From Calliphora vicina (taxonomy: Eukaryota > Arthropoda > Insecta > Diptera > Calliphoridae), in NCBI RefSeq assembly GCF_958450345.1, contig NC_088780.1, positions 135,050,226 to 135,114,225 of the forward strand: a stretch of 64,000 nucleotides of DNA, written 5' to 3'. Positions 11,597 to 23,010 of this stretch are shown here, piece after piece (position 1 is the stretch's first letter; the number at the start of each line of letters is the position of its first letter). The translations under genes were made by a program, and so were the position numbers. Under the pieces are notes generated by a model. The model had not been told where the DNA came from. It did not search any database and was given only the letters and a program-made list of their open reading frames with translations.

Positions 11597-13067
11597 TAAA
11601 TTGAATTTGCAAGTATATTTTTTGTTCACATGTTTATATCATGATTACATACATCCTATGAAATCACTCTATCAACAACAAAGTTTGATTAAGGATACAT
11701 TTTTCAATTGATTTTGTTCATATTCTAATGTCGCGTTCTTGTACCTTGTTATTAGTACTCTGCGATCGTTCTATGGAAATCAATATTTGATGGCTTTAAC
11801 TTAAATAAATTACTAGTTATAATAATTACACTAATCCTTTTATTTGGATTTTAAAAGTATGTCGCGTTTGCTATTGTAAATGTATCTTTTTCAAAAACAA
11901 ATGTAAAACGTGTGCCGATAGAAGAAGTGAAGCAACACAGGTATGTTGCCATCGAATATCTGAAAAATTGGCAAAGAAATATAGAAATAGAAAAGCTTTA
12001 CACCAGAAAATTCATTTACAGCGGAATTAGTTAAAGAGTGGATTTTAAAGTTACTAAAGCACTATCAAAGATCTGAAAGAATTTATTCTTAATTACAGTT
12101 TCAAAATCAATTTGATTTTGGAACTTAGTATTGCAAACATATTGATTTTAATCTTTATATGTTTAATTTTTTGTTGATTCGTTCAAGCTTTAAAAATTAA
12201 TTAAATAAATGATTAATTTTTCTTCAGTTCAAATCTATAACAAAATAGGTTTGGACAATTTTATTTCAATTCATTTTGTAAATGATTAAAAGCAAAGTAA
12301 AACCAAAACTAAATGAAGAAAACATACATATTTTAATTCAATTTGTATTACATTTGAATTTATGAATGGAATGAATGGCTGGCATTTCTGTACTCCGAAT
12401 CAGGATTTTAGTGAACTAATCTCAAAGTGAATTAATGATTCGAATTTCTGAGCTCTATTTAAAAAGTATGTCGAACCAATAAATAAACTAATTCCAAAGC
12501 TGTTCATCAAATTGCTTGAACAAATCAATATTACAAACGTAACTGAAAATATGTCGCGTTATAAATATCGCTTGCGAAATCATACCAAACTAAGTAAGAG
12601 AGTGCTATATGTGGTTGTGCCGAATCTTATACTTATATAGCCTTCACTTAAGTTTATTTGAAGTTAAATTTTTTTTAGTTTTGAAACGAATTTTTGGTGA
12701 TCGTTTTCGGATATTATATTTTCCCGATTTTACGAATATCCATGTCGCTATATACGTTAATTGATATCCATATTGCCTATATACATGACTAGATCAACAA
12801 AGCTATCTAGCTTAGTAGCGTTTTTTTTGTTTACATGTCAGCCATTTGAAGATCGATTTTCCCAACTTTATTATTAATATAAATTTATAAAAAAGGCCAG
12901 ACCAACAGGAAACGATTCCCAAATTTTGAGGATAACTAGAAATATCTTATGCAGGACCAACGATGAACTTTATGAGAATTAGTACACTTTGCACAAAATT
13001 AGAGTTCTGACAAAACTCAACAATAATTGTTGATTTCATTATTTTTATACTCACCATCAAAAAAAGG
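11597..13067. other. Non-coding, with a shared repeat and a decayed Helentron
   Basis: About 11600-11790 ('gtcgcgttcttgtacctt...gtactctgcgatcgttct') recurs inverted at about 17650-17770, next to the half copy of the MITE that also borders it here. About 12600-12860 is a decayed, reversed DINE-1/Helentron-like fragment ('gatatccatattgcctatatacatgactagatc'). No gene is visible in the rest. Confidence 0.5.
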
Positions 13068-13069
13068 TG

Positions 13070-13880
13070 CACCCAGCGAAAAAATGAACACATCCGTGTA
13101 CAATTTGACACCATGCGGTGTCAATAGTGTATCAACCCCGTATGTGTACAAATTGTAAACGAACAGTGTCAATTTGACAACGAAAAAATGACACAATTCC
13201 GTAGCCGATTTGACACCATCCGTTGTCGATTTGACAACCTTCGTGTACGATTTTATAACAGACCGTTGACAATTTGTCACCGTTTGTGTACGATTTGACA
13301 CCAGACCGTTGTCAATTTGACACCAAAAATTATCGACTTGATACCGTTTGTGTACGATTTGACACCTGACAATTTTTCCATTCTATTTCTTTGGTAATTA
13401 ATATAAATAACAATTTCTCTATTTTTTACATTTTTTTAATACAATACATATAAAACATAAATATAAAAACTATAAATTTCCATTTGGTTTTGCATGTCGT
13501 CACTGGATTTGGTGGTCTTCTCTGCCTGGATCTCCACTGACTTCACTGCCTGGATCTTCATCTCTATCAACACAAATTCGCAATCAAACACAATTACACT
13601 TTCTTTTATATTTTGGTTCTTAAACCATTTATTTGCATCACTATTACCCTTTATTATTTATTAAAATATTTGAAATTGTTTAGTATAAATAAAATTAAAA
13701 CACACTTATAAAAAGCAACTTACGTTGAAATGCGTCGCGAATAATTTAACAACATTGCGTTGTCGATTCGTACCGTTTGTTTACAAATTGTAAATGTACG
13801 GTGTCGAAAAAAGAGACACCGTATGATGTCAAAATGACACCAACCGTTGTCGATTTTGCAACGTCGTTTTTCCTTCAGTG
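13070..13880. mobile_element. CACTA-like non-autonomous element with subterminal repeats
   Basis: Left end CACCCAGCGAAAAA and inverted right end CACTGAAGGAAAAA are each flanked by TG, a 2-bp duplication. Both flanks of the interior are packed with short repeated words such as GTGTACGATTTGACACC and GTTGTCAATTTGACACC, in both orientations. CAC-type ends, a 2-bp duplication and dense subterminal repeats suggest the CACTA/EnSpm superfamily. The frame on the minus strand here is just the repeat array read through. Confidence 0.6.
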
Positions 13881-13919
13881 TGGTGGTTTTTTCATTCCAT
13901 TTTTAACACATCTAAATAT

Positions 13920-14470
13920 TTGTCTCAGACCCACCTTAGTATATATTCTATAGCCATGGTTTTACCTAGCCCCCATACAAATATCATCGCGGAATACTGT
14001 TTGAGCAGTCATAAATATGTTTATTATGCGACAATCCTAATAAAATTTTGCACAAATTTATTCTAAGTACTCTGAACTTATACTTTAGAGCAATTTGTGT
14101 GCATGTATAGGTAAACAATAAATTACACTAGTTTACAAATCAGACATTTTTGTTTGCTCATGGAATGAAACTTATATTTTTGAGAAGAGCTAGGGATGCT
14201 AGATAATTGACCATTTTTTGTTTCACCTGCCCTGAGTACTACTAATACATACTGTAGTGTACCGAATTGTAGTAATTAAGTATTTACATCGTTTTTGGGT
14301 ACTCAACACTCTGGCGAAGCTACCAGATACTTTCAGAGTTGTATTCTTTTGACAAATTCCAAAAAAAATTAACGGGAAAAAAATAAATACTGTTTAAAAG
14401 TACATCTTTCCTGTAGATAAAGGTTAATAAATCGCTATTAAATACAAAACTCTAAAGTAAAAACTATTTT
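13920..14470. other. Decayed Helentron fragment and unassigned DNA
   Basis: Around 13960-14050 the phrase 'ttttacctagcccccatacaaat' matches the Helentron-like copy at 3284-3990 (near 3570-3593). The rest up to 14470 shows nothing I recognise. Confidence 0.4.
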
Positions 14471-14473
14471 AAA

Positions 14474-15061
14474 ATGTCTTCTAGGAATTGTAAAATAATC
14501 CCAGACCATTTTTGTGTTATTTGCGGAAAAATTATTCAGTCAAATCGAGGTTTTCCTATAACACAAACACTGCAAAACGCTTATTTACATTAACAAATTT
14601 CGTAAAAGCTTTAAATAAGACAAAACCAGCATTTCAATATTTATGCAGCGTGTTCCCGAGTCTTTCTGAGGCTAAACTAAAAGAAGGGATATTTGCGGGT
14701 CCTCAAAGAAGAAAAAATTTGGTTGATACCAAATTTGAGTGCCTATTAACCGATGTTGAAAATGCAGGACGGAATTCTTTTAAACTTGTTGTTCAAGAAT
14801 TTTTGGGGAATAAGTAAAGTCAAAATTACAAAGATATTGTTGCGAATTTATTACATAATTTCGAACTGATGGGTGTAAATATATCCCTCAAAATTCACTT
14901 TTTATATTCTCATGTGGATTTTTTTCCGGAAAACCTCGGACACATGAGTGACGAACATGGAGAGCGTATCCATCAAGATTTGAAGTTTTTCAAGAGGAAT
15001 TATCAAGGTTTTTGGGATCAGAATATGCTAGGAGACTACTGTTGAAGTGTCGTGAGGGAGA
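14474..15061 (+). pseudogene. Internally deleted transposon-type arthropod gene
   Basis: The first 39 codons from ATG 14474 read MSSRNCKIIPDHFCVICGKI..., a zinc-binding-like CxxC start. They run to a stop at 14591, and homology resumes at once in another frame with LTNFVKALNKT (about 14590). That frame continues through FPSLSEAKLKEGIFAGP, SLKIHFLYSHVDFFPENLG and SDEHGERIHQDL to DYC. It is broken only by TAA at 14815-14817 and ends at TGA 15043-15045. Both parts match, from memory, the ends of a multicopy uncharacterised arthropod protein family that spreads like a transposon gene, whose full members are several times longer. So the middle of the gene is deleted. Function of the family is unknown to me. 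Confidence 0.65.
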
Positions 15062-15069
15062 CAAATGAA

Positions 15070-15404
15070 AATAATTATAAAAAGAGGACTAAACACTTCA
15101 CTTTTAATTTTGTTGTCCTAATTTAATGTACATTTTTATATGTTTCGTTTTTAATAAATATCTCAAAAGTTTGACGTCCTGGAATTTTTTTAATATTTTT
15201 TCCGAAGTTAGAAGACCTAAATACACAAATCCCCATATGTTTCAATTCATGAGCAAAAACCTTGTAAACTAGTGTTATCCGCAACAACATCCAGCAACTG
15301 ATTGAAATATTTACATTTTTACTCTCTATTGTTTACATTCGGGTTGTGTACGTGTAAATTGACGAAAATCTTCGTATTCTGGACAATACTACCAAGGAAC
15401 TATG
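15070..15404. other. Non-coding, nothing recognised
   Basis: Stretch between the pseudogene and the MITE pair. Contains AATAAA-type signals near 15152 that could be the old 3' end of the pseudogene. Confidence 0.35.
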
Positions 15405-15412
15405 CTTTAGAG

Positions 15413-15816
15413 CAGTGATGTTCATCCCATACAACAATTGTTTAAAAAATTTAAACACATTTGTTACGCTCTTTAAAAGAGCGTAATAAATGTCTCATTT
15501 TTTCAGAAATTCAATAAGCATTGTTGTTGGTTGGTTTTTGGATGAAGCATAGCAAACACACGCGTTTCAATTACAATTGAACACAAAAAAACAAAGTTAA
15601 AAATAAATAAAAAATTTGAGAGTATTTCGGCCGTATAATGTATATTCTTTCATTTCCTTAAAATTTAAATTATATTCATTTAATAAATTGGTTTTATTTG
15701 ACAAAAATTCTAAATTTAAACTTTCTTCATTTTGTTATTATTTTAAGTGTTTGACATTATGTTTGCTGGGTAGCTCTCTCACCAAATATCTTCATTTTTA
15801 TTTTTGAACATCACTG
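15413..15816 (+). mobile_element. 404-bp hAT MITE, copy 1
   Basis: Ends are CAGTGATGTTCA and TGAACATCACTG. Left flank is CTTTAGAG (15405-15412), right flank CACTATAA (15817-15824). An inverted copy of the same length and apparently identical sequence lies at 15969-16372. The 63-codon frames inside each copy are mirror images of one another and are not genes. The flanks do not match each other, but see the finding on the inversion. Confidence 0.85.
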
Positions 15817-15824
15817 CACTATAA

Positions 15825-15960
15825 GCTTACTTGTGCGTTTTCTTATAATGATCATGTGTTTCTTGCTTTGTTTTCATCTCATAGAACAAAAACAAATCAA
15901 ATTCTCCGCTGTTTTACCAATACAACCAAAGCTTTGATGGTATGTGTTCGGGCACCACTG
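15825..15960. other. Spacer between inverted MITE copies, apparently flipped
   Basis: 136 bases of unremarkable DNA. The octamers at its two edges belong to target duplications of the outer flanks once this segment is read in reverse, so it appears to have been inverted. Confidence 0.65.
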
Positions 15961-15968
15961 CTCTAAAG

Positions 15969-16372
15969 CAGTGATGTTCAAAAATAAAAATGAAGATATT
16001 TGGTGAGAGAGCTACCCAGCAAACATAATGTCAAACACTTAAAATAATAACAAAATGAAGAAAGTTTAAATTTAGAATTTTTGTCAAATAAAACCAATTT
16101 ATTAAATGAATATAATTTAAATTTTAAGGAAATGAAAGAATATACATTATACGGCCGAAATACTCTCAAATTTTTTATTTATTTTTAACTTTGTTTTTTT
16201 GTGTTCAATTGTAATTGAAACGCGTGTGTTTGCTATGCTTCATCCAAAAACCAACCAACAACAATGCTTATTGAATTTCTGAAAAAATGAGACATTTATT
16301 ACGCTCTTTTAAAGAGCGTAACAAATGTGTTTAAATTTTTTAAACAATTGTTGTATGGGATGAACATCACTG
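15969..16372 (-). mobile_element. 404-bp hAT MITE, copy 2, inverted
   Basis: Exact mirror of 15413-15816 as far as I can compare. Left flank is CTCTAAAG (15961-15968), the reverse complement of copy 1's left flank. Right flank is TTATAGTG (16373-16380), the reverse complement of copy 1's right flank. Confidence 0.85.
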
Positions 16373-16439
16373 TTATAGTGTATCAAAGTAACGTCAGCAG
16401 AATTTTCTTGCCCTATTATAGTTAATATCGTAAAGAAAT

Positions 16440-16600
16440 TTCTTTTTAGCAACTTTTGTGATGATCGCTCCATAATTGACCCTACCGATCATACAACCCC
16501 TAGATCAGACAAACATTTTATTGTCAAATATTGATGGTGGGTATACAAAATTCGGCACAGCCGAATATAACACTCTTACTTTTCAACTACGTCGCATTTT
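16440..16600 (+). mobile_element. 3' fragment of DINE-1/Helentron-like repeat
   Basis: Ends with 'ggtgggtatacaaaattcggcacagccgaatataacactcttactttt'. The word TTCGGCACAGCCGAA is a hairpin that also closes the fuller copy at 51600-52326. Only the terminal part is present. Confidence 0.6.
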
Positions 16601-17252
16601 TTCCACTCTAAAAAAAATATGGTTCAAAATGTCTTATTTTTCTTCACTACAACAAAAATCTTGGCACACCCCACGTATTAATCACCTATTGATACAATAT
16701 CGCTGTCTTATCATTTGCACAAATAGCCGTCAATAAAATCGAAAACAAAAGTATTTGAACTTCAAAAACCTTTACACTACAATTGCAATCATAAATTGTG
16801 CGTTCAAAGCGAAAACAAAATTTATAACAGCGATTAGTTATAGTGATTGTAAAATAATTACAATTTATAAGTCACTAAATAAACAAGAAAAAAAATTGGA
16901 GCAAAAACTTGTAAATTTTCAAATCTAATCAACTGCTTCTTAAAATACTATAATTGTACGTTAACTAAGTAATAGCTATTTATGATTAGATTGTAAGACA
17001 GGTAGTAAATGTGGGCGTGTTCATATCGGTTTTTTTTTTTTTGAGTTAGATAAGCATGCATAACTTGGGTTTTCATATTTTGTGCAGTTTTTATTTATTT
17101 ATATTTTTCTAAACACTTAAAGATAACTATGAATCTGGAATTCTTTATTAGATTAGTTATTTTAGTGTTAAATAAATGTTGTTTAGTGCATTTACTGCTT
17201 ACGCACATTTTGTCGAGTAAATTGACCGATTGAAAATCGCTGATAGCTTGTG
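16600..17252. other. Non-coding, nothing recognised
   Basis: AT-rich stretch without a credible coding frame or a repeat I can place. Confidence 0.35.
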
Positions 17253-17254
17253 TA

Positions 17255-17512
17255 CACAGAAAAAACTATTTCTTAAACTGTTTCAATTCAAATATTTGTC
17301 ACATATTGAACTGGTTTCAATTATTTCATAATTAAATCAAGTATTCATTTGCTCAAAAACAAAATTTCTTGATATTTTCTATTGAATTTTGAGTTTTGAA
17401 TTTGATTATTTTGGCAATTGAATATACAATTTTCGTTATTGGTTGAACTTTAAATATAAAAATTATTGAATAGATAATTTTCGTAATTGAAAATACATTT
17501 TTGTTATTTTTT
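17255..17512. mobile_element. Half copy of the foldback MITE at 11106
   Basis: Starts TA|CACAGAAAAAACTATTTC and matches the inverted right arm of 11106-11594, ending near the centre of that palindrome. The other arm is missing. Confidence 0.7.
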
Positions 17513-17799
17513 AGCCTCATGTTTATTTTTCCAACTTTGATAGCTCTTCATGAAAGACGCCATATTCTTTATACTTTTATTTCTTCCCTTTCCTTTTGTC
17601 TGCACATGTTTTAGCCACTAAATATGCATATTGAACTTACGATAGCGAAGAAGACGCACCTTAAAAATTACATTATTAGAACGATCTCGCAGTACTGATA
17701 ACTAAGATGATTTAGGTTCAAGAACGTGACATTGAAAATTCAAATTACAATTTTGTCCATTAATCGATTATTGCCTCACTCCATTGTTATACGCTTCAC

Positions 17800-17898
17800 C
17801 ATGAGTGGTAAAGTTATATACATATATGTATGTATGTTTGTCATTGCGTTTGTAATTTCCACATTTTGCATTTGCGACCCTATAAAGCATATACTTAT
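17800..17898 (+). mobile_element. 5' fragment of DINE-1/Helentron-like repeat
   Basis: 'ttcaccatgagtggtaaagttat...gtttgtcattgcgtttgtaatttcc...gcgaccctataaagcatata' matches the start of the copy at 51600. It is cut off by the foldback element starting at 17907. Confidence 0.65.
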
Positions 17899-17906
17899 AT
17901 AGCCAT

Positions 17907-20341
17907 TAGAGTGACAATCAGTTGTATGGAAAAAAATTTTTGTTAAAATTTTGAAGAGTGCCGGGTGGAATATTGTGACACTAGGCCTAAATGTTAGGTG
18001 CTGAAAATTTGAGCCAAATCGGGCAACGATTTCTGGACGCGCATCGAGGTCAAAGTTCAGATATATGCAGAATTTTCCTGTTAATATGGAATAAATAGGT
18101 GAAACTCGTTAACTTTCTGCATTGTTTTCTAGAAATATGTAGATTTATTTATATTAATGAATATTACATTAAAAAAAAATTTTGGAAATTAACCCTGTAT
18201 CTCCTTTGGTTCAAAATGACCCAAAAACTGTATTATCGCCAAAATTAGAGAAAAATGCAAATTTTTCAGTTTTTGAAAAAAGTTTGCTACTAAATAAATA
18301 CTTTTGCAATTGAATGCAAAAGAATCGAAATGTGTACGTAATTATCGTTGTAATAAGATATAAATGACAAAATTTGATTAAAAAATTTTAAAGTTATTAC
18401 AAATTCGCCAGACCATTAACGTGTTTCAGGCCACATGAACAAAAAATTTAGGAAAAAAATTAAGATATTTCGAGAAAAATTAAAATAAAAGCTCATTTTT
18501 ACTTAAAATATGTCCGTATTTACTTGTATATGAGTTTTTGTCTTCGTAGGATACCGTTAACCTATTAGCAGGTATGGCCAAAAAAATAATTTTTTTTAAT
18601 GGCTGTTTCAAAACTCCATTTTCAAATTTTTAAAAATTTTGTTAAACAAATTTCAGATTTTTTCGATCATCACATTGGGGTTTATTGAGATCAAAATAGG
18701 GAATAAAAATATGAAAAAATTATGTCAATACCTCTTACAGTTTTTCCGTACCTGCGATTTAAATTTTGCGTTTTTCAAGAAAAACTAATTTTTTGTCCAT
18801 ATTTAGGCGAATGAGTCCAACTTCCTTACTGTTATACATTTTAAGTAAAACCTATTCATAATATTATAGTCCTTGTAATTCTAAATATGTTCTGAAAGTT
18901 TTACTAAAATCGGAAAACGATAACCTTTGAATCGTGAAGGTCAAAGGTCAAATTTTTCAATATTTGGAATTTCTAATGAAAAGATAGCGAAATGTTATAT
19001 ATTTTTGGGCCGATTTTCATGAAACTTGAGGAAAATATATATTAGGGTCTAGCATTTACAACAACAGTGCAAAAATGGATTTTAACCTTTAAGAGGACTT
19101 GGGGTCAAAATGGTTGTGTTTTTCGTGATTTTAAAAGTTGAGGGTAATTTGGACCCCAAGTGCTGCTAAGGGTTAATTTCCATTTTTGTGCTGGTTTTTT
19201 AAATTCTGGACTTTATGTTATATTTTCCTTAATTTGCATTAAAATCGGGCCAAAAATATATAACATTTCGCTATTTTTTCATTAGAAATTCCAAATATTG
19301 AAAAATTTGACCTTTGACCTTCACGATTCAAAGGTTATCGTTTTCCGATTTCAGTAAAACTTTCAGAACGTATTTAAAATTACAAGGACTATAATATTAT
19401 GAATAGGTTTTACTTAAAATGTATAACAGTAAGGAAAAATGGACTCATTCGCCTAAATATGGACAAAAAATTAGTTTTTCTTGAAAAACGCAAAATTTAA
19501 ATCGCAGGTACGAAAAAACTGTAAGAGGTATTGACATAATTTTTTCATATTTTTATTCCCTATTTTGATCTCAATAAACCCCAATGTGATGATCGAAAAA
19601 ATCTGAAATTTGTTTAACAAAATTTTTAAAAATTTGAAAATGGAGTTTTGAAACAGCCGTTAAAAAAAATTATTTTTTTTGGCCATACCTGCAAATAGGT
19701 TAATGGTATCTTACGAAGACAAAAACTCATATACAAGTAAATATGGACATATTTTAAGTAAAAATGAGCTTTTATTTTAATTTTTCTCGAAATATCTTAA
19801 TTTTTTTCCTAAATTTTTTGTTCAAGTGGCCTGAATCACGTTAATGGTCTGGCGAATTTGTAATAACTTTAAAATTTTTTAATCAAATTTTGTCATTTAT
19901 ATCTCATTACAACGATAATTACGTACACATTTCGATTCTTTTGCATTCAATTGTAAAAGTATTTATTTAGTAGCAAAATTTTTTCAAAAACTGAAAAATT
20001 TGCATTTTTCTCTAATTTTGGCGATAATACAGTTTTTGGGTCATTTTGAACCAAAGGAGATACAGGGTTAATTTCCAAAAAATTTTTTTAATGTAATATT
20101 CATTAATATAAATAAATCTACATATTTCTAGAAAACAATGCAGAAAGTTAACGAGTTTCACCTATTTATTCCATATTAACAGTAAAATTTTGCATATATC
20201 TGAACTTTGACCTCGATGCGCGTCCAGAAATCGTTGTCCGATTTGGCTCAAATTTTCAGCACTTAACATTTAGGCCTAGTGTCACAATATTCCACCCGGC
20301 ACTCTTTGAAATCTAAAAAAAAAAAATCGGCTGTCACTCTA
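17907..20341. mobile_element. 2.4-kb hAT-like foldback element, near-perfect palindrome
   Basis: Ends TAGAGTGACA and TGTCACTCTA, with flanking octamers ATAGCCAT (17899-17906) and ATAGACAT (20342-20349), an 8-bp duplication with one mismatch. The inverted arms are about 1.1 kb each (17907 to about 19020, and about 19225 to 20341) and differ at few positions. The spacer of about 200 bases contains its own imperfect match (GACTTGGGGTCAAAAT against ATTTGGACCCCAAGT). The interior is shared with the elements at 6149 and 6991. No coding frame. Confidence 0.85.
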
Positions 20342-20355
20342 ATAGACATACAATA

Positions 20356-22922
20356 CACTGAAAGAAAAACCTTCGTAAATACAACGTTTTTCTACGTTAT
20401 ATTAATGATTTTGTTCTTGAAATCAGTCCGATTACCGGTGTCATTGCATTAACGAAAAATGTTTCATTAATCTCAAAATTTTCGTAAATATAATGAAATA
20501 ATGTCATTAATATAGAATATATAAATAACGTCACCATACGTGTTTACAATGTCAAATATCATTAAACCAATGATACAATTTCGTCAATATAATGAAAGGG
20601 TTTCATTAAATTAATGAATCTCTTTCAATACTAATATGAAAAAAATCATTAATTTAACGATTTTGCATTAATAGTATAACGACATGTTTCACTGATGTTA
20701 AGAAACTTTATCATATATGCAATGAATGTTGACCATGGTTTAATGACATTGCTTCACTAATATAATTATATCCTACATTAATGGAACGAAGTTTTTACAT
20801 TTCAAAAATGAATTTTGTCATTGATTTTCCTACATTGTTTCGTAAATAGAATGTGCTCCTTCATTAATGAAATGAAATATATCATAAATATAACGATTAT
20901 AAGACATTATATTAACAATATTAATCATTATTTTAATAAAAGGTTTCATTCCAAAAACGATTCCTTTCATAATAATAATGAACAAAAATAAGTTATTTAT
21001 AATTACAATTTATTAGGATTTTAAACTAAATGTACATATGTATTAATTAATACTTTTTAAATACTTTTTATATTTAAATTCGATTTCAATGTACATACTT
21101 CGCATTTGTATAAATAAATACAAAAAATATAAGCGGTATTCACAATGTAGAGTACTTGGCCTAGTAAAAAAGCAGAAAAGCTATTTATTGACAAACATTT
21201 CAATTTCTAATGTATTTCGTTTATATTTTGTTGATATTGTGCTCTTTTACTACATTACCAGGCCAAATACTCTACATTGTGAATACCGCTAAAATGAAAA
21301 ATAATTGAATATGAGTAAAAAAAATTTCGCTGCAGGAAGACTGAGATAGTGAAAAATGGTGATGAAACGTTTTTGGATTCCTGAGAGTCACTCAAAATTT
21401 GTTGAGACATGTTTTTCTCCGCCCTCCACTTTTCTAAATTATACTTAAAAACGATCTTGTCGCCAATTTTCATTTGCTGAGTAATTTCAAATAAGTCATT
21501 AGCAGACATTATGGAAATTGTGATGTTTTATTCTAAAAAAAATATTTTAATAGTTTGTTTAAATTTTTATATAATTATTAATAATGTTTACCTTGAAAAA
21601 AGTTTATGAGGTGATTTAGGCTCCAAGAAGTTAGTAGATATTGTAACGTGTTTTTTGAGTTTCGTCATCTAAAAAGTAAAATTTAAACGTATGGGTATCA
21701 TAAATTTTCCTTTTGATGTATTAATAATAGCTTACCTTTCTTATGAGTCATTGATCCACTTGAATCGAAAACCACTTCCTCAATTGATTGAAATAAATCC
21801 TCCTCAATCCATTTTTGCACAAAAAACACAAATTAGATTTTGATCACAATTTCAACTTTTTATAAACAACAAATAAATCAATTATATTTTTAACACAACA
21901 ACTCTTCACTTGTTGACTGTTTAAAATAAACTAAAATTAAATAAAAAGAAACTCTCAAAAACAGAAGATGATGCAATTTATGTTGTTGTTGTATTTTTTT
22001 TAAACGTGCCACATTGTGTTCCAACTCTATTTTATTTTTCAATACAATGCAACTTTACGTTGTATTGATAACCGAATCGTTGTATTTACTATTATTATAT
22101 TAAATACTTAATTTTTGTTTTTATTGAATGACACATTACGTTAAATTAATGATAAAATCATTGCATTTACTACAAATTTTCATTAAAAATATGTTTGCAT
22201 TAACGTCCCGTTATGATTTGTTTGCAAAGAAATGCAATGACACATTACGTTGCATGGATTACAAGTTCATTAATTTAATGACATGGTTTCATTAAACGTT
22301 CGTCATAATTACGTGATTGTTAAAAAACTTGTTTAAAATATTAATGTAAAATGACATAATTTTTGGCGTTTTTCGTCTCATTAATGACAATTTGTTATAT
22401 TAGCAAAATGACAAGAACTAAGCAATTTAAATATTAAAAACTACATTAATTCGATTCCTTTATATATAATTTTGTTTTATATAATTTATTTTTTTTATTT
22501 TTCAATATTTAATCCAAAAAAATGGAAAACAAAAAATTCATTATTGCTACGTAAATATTTCATTGAATTTTTAAGGGGTGCTGTATTTCATACAAATATT
22601 ACTATATTTACACAAAAACAATTAGGATTTGCCAATTAAACCTTTTTTATTCCAAAAAATTAATTTGGGACACATTCGTTATTCAATTTATACATTGAAT
22701 CTCACGTTAAAGTTTTACGTAATATTAACGTAAAAAGTTTCGTAGCATCAATGACTCTACGAAATGCCAAAAAATACTCATTTTGCCTGAATCGTAATAT
22801 TAACGTAATTTTCGTAAATACAACGTAAAATTTCATATCATTAACGAAACTTTTCATTGCATTAACGTAAACAGGTTAACGTAAAAGTTTCATTGGGGTT
22901 ACGAAGCGTTTTTCTTTCAGTG
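20356..22922. mobile_element. CACTA-like element, CACTGAAAGAAAAA ends, 2.6 kb
   Basis: Left end CACTGAAAGAAAAACCTTCG and right end the inverse, CGAAGCGTTTTTCTTTCAGTG with one extra base, flanked by TA on both sides. Both outer thirds are filled with variants of CATTAATATAACG and TTTCATTAA in both orientations, as expected for subterminal binding sites. It has no intact transposase; the frame at 21255-21509 on the minus strand shows no domain I recognise. A MITE sits inside at 21133-21289. Confidence 0.7.
21133..21289. mobile_element. 157-bp MITE with TAA duplication (Harbinger-like)
   Basis: Ends GCGGTATTCACAATGTAGAG and its inverse (inverted arms about 35 bp with a few mismatches), flanked by TAA at 21130-21132 and 21290-21292. 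A 3-bp TWA duplication is typical of PIF/Harbinger. It is nested in the CACTA-like element. A decayed copy lies at 9019-9119. Confidence 0.75.
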
Positions 22923-23010
22923 TATGTATACAAGTATGCATGTGTTAAAATTATAATATTGAAATCAAAAGTGTTGGAGATTTTTATGCAACGACCATTG
23001 AACATACATA

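Noticed and set aside
15616..16169. Identical 63-codon frames in opposite orientation
   Set aside because: They are the two copies of one MITE read in its own strand. There is no protein-family signal and no promoter.
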